A stretch of DNA of 9,975 nt from JALCLA01 sp965653565 (GTDB lineage Bacteria > Pseudomonadota > Gammaproteobacteria > Xanthomonadales > Xanthomonadaceae). Below are positions 5,426-9,975 of this stretch, piece by piece. The stretch is taken from positions 1 through 9,975 of the forward strand of contig CBFHAI010000089.1 of assembly GCA_965653565.1 (NCBI GenBank), read 5' to 3'. Each line of letters opens with the position of its first letter. The stretch's first letter is position 1. The notes under the pieces are model-generated. The model saw only the letters and a list, made by a program, of their open reading frames with translations, ran no database searches and was not told the origin of the DNA. Both the position numbers and the translations under genes were made by a program.

Positions 5426-7618
5426 ATGATCCGACTTCGTTTCGCTTTCGCCGCGCTGCTTTGCGTCGCCGCTGGCTCCGCCCAGGCCGCGATCGATCCC
5501 GCCGATCTGCTGCCGGTCGAAGAAGCCTATGCGCTGACGGCGACGGCGCCCGAGCGCGGCCGCATCGAGTTCACCTGGAAGATCGCCGACGGCTATTACC
5601 TGTACCGCCATCGCTTCGCGGTGCAGCCGGTGGATTCGAGCTTCAAGTTCAATCCGCTCGAACTGCCGCCGGGCGAAAAGAAAACCGATGAATTCTTCGG
5701 CGATGTGGAGACTTATCGCGAGTCGGTGACCGCCGTGCTCACCGGCGCCGCCGCCTCGGGCGTGTCGGAAATCGAATTCAATGTGAAGTTCCAGGGCTGC
5801 GCCGATGTCGGCGTGTGTTATCCGCCGCATCAGCAACGCATCAAAGTGGCGTTGCCGGCGGAAGCCGCCGCAGCGAGTTCCGGCACGCCGTTCGCGCTCG
5901 GCGCTGCGCCCGCCAATCCGCTGCAACAGGCTTTGGGCGGGAGCGCACCAGCCACCACCGCCGCCGGCACCGAAACCTTGCCGCTGCCGCCCGAGGAAGC
6001 CTTCGGCTTCGAAGCCATCGCCACCTCGCCGACCGAAGTGCTGCTGCGTTTCACGCCGGCGCCGGGCTATTACCTGTATCGCGATCGTTCGAGTTTCATC
6101 GTGCGCGGCACCGACGATGTCGCGCTCGCGACCCCGCAATGGCCCGAAGGCTCGCAGCACCAGGACGAACATTTCGGCGCGGTAACGGTGTTCTTCAACC
6201 AGATCGAAGTGCCGCTGCCGCTGCGCCGGATGAAGGCGCCGGCGCAGTCCATGACGCTCGAAGCCACCTTCCAGGGCTGCCAGACCGACGGCATCTGCTA
6301 TCCGCCGATGACGCGCACGGTCAGCATCGACCTGCCGCCGGCGAGCGCCGATCAAGTCGTATCGACGGCGCCGTTGCCGGCCGCGGCGAAAGGCGAACCG
6401 GTCGGTGCGGCGGCCTTGCTGGTCGCCCTGCTGCTGGCGTTCGGCGGCGGCCTGATACTGAATCTGATGCCGTGCGTGCTGCCGGTGTTGTCGCTCAAGG
6501 CGCTGTCGCTGGCCGAGAGTGGGCGCAGCGGCGGGCATGCGCGTTCGAGTGCGCTCTGGTACACCGCCGGCGTGCTGACCACCTTCGTGGCGATCGGCCT
6601 GCTGGCGCTGGCGCTGCGCGCCGCGGGTCTGGCGCTCGGCTGGGGCTTCCAGTTGCAGCAGCCGGGCATCGTGGCCCTGATCGCGATCGTGATGTTCGCG
6701 ATCGGCTTGAATCTTTCCGGCGTGTTCAGCGTCGGCGCGGCGCTCGCCGGCAGCGGCCAGTCGCTGGTCGAAAAGCCCGGCCGCGCCGGCGATTTCTTCA
6801 CCGGCGTGCTGGCAGTGGTGGTCGCCAGTCCGTGCACCGCGCCGTTCATGGGCACCGCGCTCGCGTTCGCCTTCGCGGCGCCGGCGCCGCTCGCGCTCGG
6901 CGTGTTCGCCGCGCTCGGGCTCGGGCTCGCCGCGCCGTTCCTGCTGATCGGTTTCGTGCCGGCCTTCGCGCGCGTGCTGCCACGGCCGGGGCTGTGGATG
7001 GAAACCTTCAAGCAGGTGCTGGCGTTCCCGATGTATCTGACGGCCGTGTGGCTGCTGTGGGTATTGGGCAAGCAGCGCGGTGTCGATGCGATCGGCCTGG
7101 CGCTGGTCGGCGCGGTGATCGTCGGCGCCGCCTTGTGGTGGTGGGGCCGGCAGGGCCTGCGTTCGGCGCCGCTGGCGCGCGGCATCGCGCTGGTGCTGCT
7201 GGTGGTCGGCCTGAGCGCGGTGTGGGTGGTGCATTCGCTGCCGGCGGTGTCGCGCGATGCAGCCAGTGCGGACGGCAGCGAGCGCTATTCCGCGGCGCGG
7301 CTGGCCGATCTGCGTGCGCAGGGCCGCGCCGTGTTCGTCAACATGACGGCCGATTGGTGCGTCACCTGCAAAGCCAACGAAAAGCGCGTGCTCGGCACCG
7401 CCGGATTCGCCGAGGCGATGCAGACAGCCGACGCCGTGTATCTGAAAGGCGACTGGACCAACGTCGACCCGGCGATCACCGCCTTCCTCGAAGCCCACGG
7501 CGCGGTCGGCGTGCCGCTGTACGTGTTGTTCCCGGCCGACGGCGGCGAAGGCATCGTGCTGCCGACCGTGCTGTCGCAGGCCGCGGTCGATGCGGCGTTC
7601 GCGCAGGCGGCGAAATGA
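5426..7618 (+). CDS. dsbD: Thiol:disulfide interchange protein DsbD with duplicated N-terminal domain
   Basis: DsbD moves electrons from cytoplasmic thioredoxin across the inner membrane to periplasmic thiol proteins. The product is 730 residues, against about 565 in E. coli. A signal peptide (1-21, ending S-A-Q-A) precedes two copies of the DsbD-alpha domain: copy 1 (about 28-145) with Cys125/Cys131 in G-C-A-D-V-G-V-C-Y-P-P, and copy 2 (about 186-305) with Cys285/Cys291 in G-C-Q-T-D-G-I-C-Y-P-P. Both keep G-Y-Y-L-Y-R and an F-F/H-F-G segment. The membrane domain (about 326-600) shows eight hydrophobic segments with Cys350 (L-M-P-C-V-L-P) and Cys470 (A-S-P-C-T-A-P), the expected redox pair. 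The C-terminal thioredoxin-like domain has W-C-V-T-C (Cys645/Cys648). A GTG at 5417 overlapping the cutA stop is an alternative start adding three residues. It overlaps the next gene by 4 bases. Confidence 0.96.
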   Translation: MIRLRFAFAALLCVAAGSAQAAIDPADLLPVEEAYALTATAPERGRIEFTWKIADGYYLYRHRFAVQPVDSSFKFNPLELPPGEKKTDEFFGDVETYRESVTAVLTGAAASGVSEIEFNVKFQGCADVGVCYPPHQQRIKVALPAEAAAASSGTPFALGAAPANPLQQALGGSAPATTAAGTETLPLPPEEAFGFEAIATSPTEVLLRFTPAPGYYLYRDRSSFIVRGTDDVALATPQWPEGSQHQDEHFGAVTVFFNQIEVPLPLRRMKAPAQSMTLEATFQGCQTDGICYPPMTRTVSIDLPPASADQVVSTAPLPAAAKGEPVGAAALLVALLLAFGGGLILNLMPCVLPVLSLKALSLAESGRSGGHARSSALWYTAGVLTTFVAIGLLALALRAAGLALGWGFQLQQPGIVALIAIVMFAIGLNLSGVFSVGAALAGSGQSLVEKPGRAGDFFTGVLAVVVASPCTAPFMGTALAFAFAAPAPLALGVFAALGLGLAAPFLLIGFVPAFARVLPRPGLWMETFKQVLAFPMYLTAVWLLWVLGKQRGVDAIGLALVGAVIVGAALWWWGRQGLRSAPLARGIALVLLVVGLSAVWVVHSLPAVSRDAASADGSERYSAARLADLRAQGRAVFVNMTADWCVTCKANEKRVLGTAGFAEAMQTADAVYLKGDWTNVDPAITAFLEAHGAVGVPLYVLFPADGGEGIVLPTVLSQAAVDAAFAQAAK

Positions 7619-8175
7619 GCCCGGGCTTCAAGCAGGTGCTGCTGCTGATCGCGGCGTCGGCCGCGGCCAGCGCGATGGGACTGTATGCCGGCGCCTACGT
7701 CGACCGGATGAACGAGCCCCAGCCCCGCACCGAGGTGGCAACGGTCGCGGTCGGCAGCGAAGTGCCGCCGATCGAACTGCCCGACCTCGCCGGCCAGCCG
7801 CGCCCCTTCGCCGCCTGGCGCGGGCGGCCGCTGCTGGTCAATTACTGGGCCAGCTGGTGCGCGCCCTGCATCGAGGAAATGCCGCTGCTCGATGCCTTCG
7901 CCCGCGATCAGGGCGCCAGCGGCGTGCAAGTGGTCGGTATCGCGCTCGATGAGATCGACGCCATCCAGACCTTCCTCGGGCGTACGCCGGTCGATTATCC
8001 GATCCTGATCGAAACCTCCAGCCCGACCGACAGCTCGGTGCGCCTGGGCAACGCCCGCGGCGTACTGCCCTACAGCGTGCTGATCGACGCCGACGGCCGC
8101 CTTCTGGCGCAAAAAGCGGGGGTTTTCCGCGACGACGAGCTGACCGACTGGGTCGCCGACTCGCTCGGCGACTGA
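7615..8175 (+). CDS. TlpA-like membrane-anchored periplasmic thioredoxin
   Basis: A 186-residue thioredoxin-fold protein. Residues about 7-28 are a hydrophobic segment that probably anchors it in the inner membrane with the catalytic domain in the periplasm. The domain (about 48-183) has N-Y-W-A-S-W-C-A-P-C with active-site Cys82 and Cys85, then E-E-M-P, V-V-G-I-A-L-D and the probable cis-proline Pro152 in G-V-L-P-Y-S. The WCxPC core and layout fit the TlpA/ResA/CcmG group of disulfide reductases. The specific partner (apocytochrome c, a copper chaperone or something else) cannot be read from the sequence, so no gene symbol is given. Its ATG overlaps the dsbD stop (ATGA), which implies translational coupling. 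DsbD is therefore the likely electron donor. Confidence 0.9.
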   Translation: MSPGFKQVLLLIAASAAASAMGLYAGAYVDRMNEPQPRTEVATVAVGSEVPPIELPDLAGQPRPFAAWRGRPLLVNYWASWCAPCIEEMPLLDAFARDQGASGVQVVGIALDEIDAIQTFLGRTPVDYPILIETSSPTDSSVRLGNARGVLPYSVLIDADGRLLAQKAGVFRDDELTDWVADSLGD

Positions 8176-8239
8176 TTCGCGGCGAAAATTCAAACGTTCG
8201 CTTCATGCGGACAATTTCCGCCAAAGCGCTGTCAACGTC

Positions 8240-8269
8240 TGGACAACCGAGCAAGCGTTCCCCCAGACT
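8240..8269 (+). promoter_or_regulatory. Weak candidate promoter for aroQ-accBC
   Basis: TGGACA (8240-8245) matches the -35 consensus at 5 of 6 positions. CAGACT (8264-8269) lies 18 bases downstream as a poor -10. The pair sits in the 119-base gap between the tlpA-like gene and aroQ, which has no classical terminator. Read-through from the upstream operon is therefore equally possible. Confidence 0.28.
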
Positions 8270-8273
8270 CTCG

Positions 8274-8290
8274 CCCCTTGGATAGGGGAG
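8274..8290 (+). promoter_or_regulatory. aroQ ribosome-binding site within a short hairpin
   Basis: AGGGGAG (8284-8290) is a good Shine-Dalgarno four bases before the aroQ GTG start and supports that start. CCCCT (8274-8278) can pair with AGGGG (8284-8288) across a 5-base loop, which would partly mask it. The stem is only 5 bp, so a regulatory role is unproven. Confidence 0.5.
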
Positions 8291-8294
8291 CGTC

Positions 8295-8768
8295 GTGGCC
8301 AAGCTGCTGGTCCTCAACGGACCCAATCTCAACCTGCTGGGCACCCGCGAACCGGGCATCTACGGCCACGCCACGCTGGCGCAGATCGCTGCCGCGCTGG
8401 CCGCGCGCGCCGCGGCCGACGGTCACGCGCTGGAGAATTTCCAGTCGAATGCCGAGCACCAGTTGATCGACCGGGTGCAGGCCGCGCAGGGCGACGGCAC
8501 CGATTTCATCCTGATCAATCCGGCCGGCTACACCCACACCAGCGTCGCGCTGCGCGACGCGCTGGCGGCGGTGAAGCTGCCCTTCATCGAAGTGCATCTG
8601 TCGAACCCGCATGCGCGCGAACCGTTCCGCCACAAATCGCTGTTCTCCGACCTGGCCGTCGGCGTGATCGCCGGCTTCGGGCCGGACAGCTATCGCTACG
8701 CGCTCGACGCCGCGCTGGCGCGGCTGGCGCCGAACGATCCGCGCGAAGCCATCCAGACCGGTATCTGA
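8295..8768 (+). CDS. aroQ: 3-dehydroquinate dehydratase, type II
   Basis: Type II dehydroquinase is the dodecameric cytoplasmic enzyme that converts 3-dehydroquinate to 3-dehydroshikimate in the shikimate pathway. The product is 157 residues, slightly long for a family of about 145-150. The motifs are clear: L-N-G-P-N-L-N-L-L-G-T-R-E-P-G-I-Y-G with Tyr23 as the catalytic base, F-Q-S-N-A-E-H-Q-L-I-D-R, N-P-A-G-Y-T-H-T-S-V-A-L-R-D-A, and E-V-H-L-S-N-P-H-A-R-E-P-F-R-H with His101 as the catalytic acid and Arg112 binding substrate. The start is GTG, chosen because M/V-A-K-L-L-V-L-N-G-P is the family N-terminus and AGGGGAG precedes it. accB and accC follow on the same strand, the usual gammaproteobacterial order. 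Confidence 0.97.
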   Translation: MAKLLVLNGPNLNLLGTREPGIYGHATLAQIAAALAARAAADGHALENFQSNAEHQLIDRVQAAQGDGTDFILINPAGYTHTSVALRDALAAVKLPFIEVHLSNPHAREPFRHKSLFSDLAVGVIAGFGPDSYRYALDAALARLAPNDPREAIQTGI

Positions 8769-8783
8769 GCGTTTTCTTTCCGT

Positions 8784-8800
8784 CGCGGCGCCTTGCCGCG
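8784..8800 (+). other. Hairpin between aroQ and accB
   Basis: CGCGGC (8784-8789) and GCCGCG (8795-8800) form a 6-bp stem with a GCCTT loop. No T-tract follows, so it is not a canonical terminator. It lies in a 59-base gap and may only affect mRNA processing or stability. Confidence 0.4.
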
Positions 8801-8827
8801 TCTCCCGCCGCATCGCACGAGGCCACC

Positions 8828-9307
8828 ATGGACCTGCGCAAAATCAAGAAGCTGATCGACCTGCTCGAAGAGTCGAACCTGTCGGAAATCGAAATCAAGG
8901 AAGGCGAGGAGTCGGTGCGCCTGGCCCGCATGCCGAAAGGCGGCGTGCCGCAGTACGCCCCCGCGCCGCAGTACGCGCACCACGAAGCGCCGCGTTCGGC
9001 GCCGGGCCAGGGCATGGCCTCGCCGGTGGAGGCCGCCACCGGCGGCAGCCGCCCGGCCAGCGACCTGCCCGACGGCCACGTCGTGCGCTCGCCGATGGTC
9101 GGCACCTTCTATTCCTCGCCCAGCCCGGAAGCCCCGCCCTTCGTGAAGGTCGGCCAATCGGTGAAGGCCGGCGACACCCTCGGCATCATCGAGGCGATGA
9201 AGATGTTCAACCCGATCGAAGCCGACGTCAGCGGCACCGTCACGGCGATCCTCGCCGCCACCGGCCGGCCGGTGGAATTCGACGAGCCGTTGTTCGTCAT
9301 TTCGTGA
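8828..9307 (+). CDS. accB: Biotin carboxyl carrier protein of acetyl-CoA carboxylase
   Basis: AccB (BCCP) carries the biotin that shuttles CO2 from biotin carboxylase (AccC) to the carboxyltransferase in the first step of fatty-acid synthesis. The product is 159 residues, typical length. Residues 1-36 (M-D-L-R-K-I-K-K-L-I-D-L-L-E-E-S) form the N-terminal helix region. Residues about 37-80 are a Pro/Ala/Gly-rich linker with a small P-Q-Y-A repeat. The biotinyl domain runs from about 83 to 159. It has the G-T-F-Y-S-S-P-S-P-E-A-P-P-F thumb segment and E-A-M-K-M (122-126), with Lys125 as the biotinylation site. GAGG (8819-8822) lies five bases before the ATG. accC follows 63 bases later. Confidence 0.98.
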   Translation: MDLRKIKKLIDLLEESNLSEIEIKEGEESVRLARMPKGGVPQYAPAPQYAHHEAPRSAPGQGMASPVEAATGGSRPASDLPDGHVVRSPMVGTFYSSPSPEAPPFVKVGQSVKAGDTLGIIEAMKMFNPIEADVSGTVTAILAATGRPVEFDEPLFVIS

Positions 9308-9323
9308 TGCAACCGATGCGAAC

Positions 9324-9341
9324 GGCGCGCACCTGCGCGCC
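9324..9341 (+). other. Hairpin between accB and accC
   Basis: GGCGCGC (9324-9330) and GCGCGCC (9335-9341) form a perfect 7-bp GC stem with an ACCT loop in the 63-base accB-accC gap. No T-tract follows. It could adjust the ratio of the two subunits through attenuation, RNA cleavage or stability, but this is inference only. Confidence 0.45.
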
Positions 9342-9370
9342 TCGCCACGCAGCCTTAGGCCTCCTGTCCC

Positions 9371-9975
9371 ATGCTCGATAAAGTCGTCATCGCCAACCGC
9401 GGCGAGATCGCATTGCGCATCCTGCGCGCCTGCCATGCGCTCGGCATCAAGACCGTCGCCGTGCATTCCACCGTCGATCGCAATCTCAAGCATGTCGCGA
9501 TGGCGGATGAATCGGTGTGCATCGGGCCGGCGCCGTCGCCGGAGAGTTATCTCAATGTGCCGGCGATCATCGCGGCGGCCGAGGTGACCGATGCGCAGGC
9601 GATCCATCCGGGTTACGGGTTCCTCTCCGAGAACGCCGATTTCGCCGAGCGGGTGGAGAAATCGGGCTTCGTGTTCATCGGGCCGCGCGCGGACACCATT
9701 CGCCTGATGGGCGACAAGGTGGAAGCGATCAAGGCGATGAAAGCGGCCGGCGTGCCCTGCGTGCCGGGTTCCGGCGGGCCGCTCGGCGACGATACGGTGA
9801 CCAACACGCGCGTCGCGCGCGAGATCGGTTATCCGGTGATCGTGAAGGCGGCCGGCGGCGGCGGCGGGCGCGGCATGCGCGTGGTGCACACCGAGATGGC
9901 GCTGATGTCGGCCATCGCCACCACCAAGCAGGAAGCCAAGGCCGCGTTCGGCAACGACATGGTCTACATGGAGAA
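9371..9975 (+). CDS. accC: Biotin carboxylase subunit of acetyl-CoA carboxylase, N-terminal part
   Basis: AccC is the ATP-grasp enzyme that carboxylates the biotin on AccB using bicarbonate and ATP. The window holds the first 201 codons (plus two bases) of a protein normally near 450 residues; the rest lies past the right edge. The start MLDKVVIANRGEIALRILRAC is the classic N-terminus. D-E-S-V-C-I-G-P, A-I-H-P-G-Y-G-F-L-S-E-N and F-I-G-P mark the biotin-carboxylase N domain. Lys116 (M-G-D-K) and Lys159, with the glycine-rich loop K-A-A-G-G-G-G-G-R-G-M (159-169), are the ATP-contacting positions and fall at the same numbers as in E. coli. No strong Shine-Dalgarno precedes the ATG at 9371, so coupling to accB translation is possible. 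No frame breaks are seen. Confidence 0.97.
   Translation, partial: MLDKVVIANRGEIALRILRACHALGIKTVAVHSTVDRNLKHVAMADESVCIGPAPSPESYLNVPAIIAAAEVTDAQAIHPGYGFLSENADFAERVEKSGFVFIGPRADTIRLMGDKVEAIKAMKAAGVPCVPGSGGPLGDDTVTNTRVAREIGYPVIVKAAGGGGGRGMRVVHTEMALMSAIATTKQEAKAAFGNDMVYME

Noticed and set aside
5372..7498. A 708-codon open frame on the minus strand opposite dsbD
   Set aside because: It is Arg/His/Gln-rich with no motifs, while the opposite strand encodes an unmistakable DsbD with all redox cysteines in place.
8207..8221. Small dyad GCGGA-CAATT-TCCGC after the tlpA-like gene as a terminator
   Set aside because: The stem is only 5 bp and no T-tract follows, so it does not qualify as a rho-independent terminator.

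Overview
The window looks like chromosomal core DNA from a high-GC gammaproteobacterium of the Xanthomonadales/Lysobacterales type (Xanthomonadaceae or Rhodanobacteraceae). Four things point there: strong GC bias at third codon positions; a groESL operon carrying both a sigma32-type promoter and a CIRCE/HrcA operator; the order groESL, then cutA, dsbD, a tlpA-like gene, aroQ, accB and accC; and a large secreted protein ending in a short I-F-x-x-G-F-E tail that I recall from exported proteins of this group. The genus cannot be fixed from this sequence alone.

Layout. Positions 1-143 (minus) hold the first 47 codons of groEL, which continues off the left edge. Between groEL and groES is a 172-base spacer filled with heptad GGGARTC repeats in inverted orientation. 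groES lies at 316-603 (minus). Upstream of it are a CIRCE operator (651-677), a weak housekeeping-type promoter and a convincing sigma32-type promoter (725-753). Divergently, 911-4933 (plus) encodes a 1340-residue exported modular protein: a signal peptide, a beta-rich N-terminal region, three SbsA-like Ig domains, a bacterial endonuclease I (EndA/NucM) domain, then Big_9/cadherin/putative-Ig repeats and the short C-terminal tail. A near-perfect UUCG-capped terminator (4958-4989) insulates it from what follows.

The right half is a run of plus-strand genes. cutA, dsbD and a TlpA-like membrane-anchored thioredoxin (5091-8175) are tightly packed and probably one operon for envelope thiol/metal homeostasis. 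DsbD carries electrons from cytoplasmic thioredoxin across the membrane, and the TlpA-like protein is a plausible acceptor. aroQ, accB and accC (8295 to the right edge) form the usual gammaproteobacterial cluster: 3-dehydroquinase plus the biotin carrier and biotin carboxylase subunits of acetyl-CoA carboxylase. accC is cut by the window end.

Most genes are conserved housekeeping genes. The points worth a second look are the groES-groEL spacer, where a 26-bp imperfect hairpin competes with G-quadruplex-type G-runs; the duplicated N-terminal sensor domain in DsbD; the secreted nuclease embedded in Ig-like repeats, each with its own cysteine pair; and the nuclease's short C-terminal tail. No CRISPR array, tRNA, rRNA, insertion sequence or integrase was seen.
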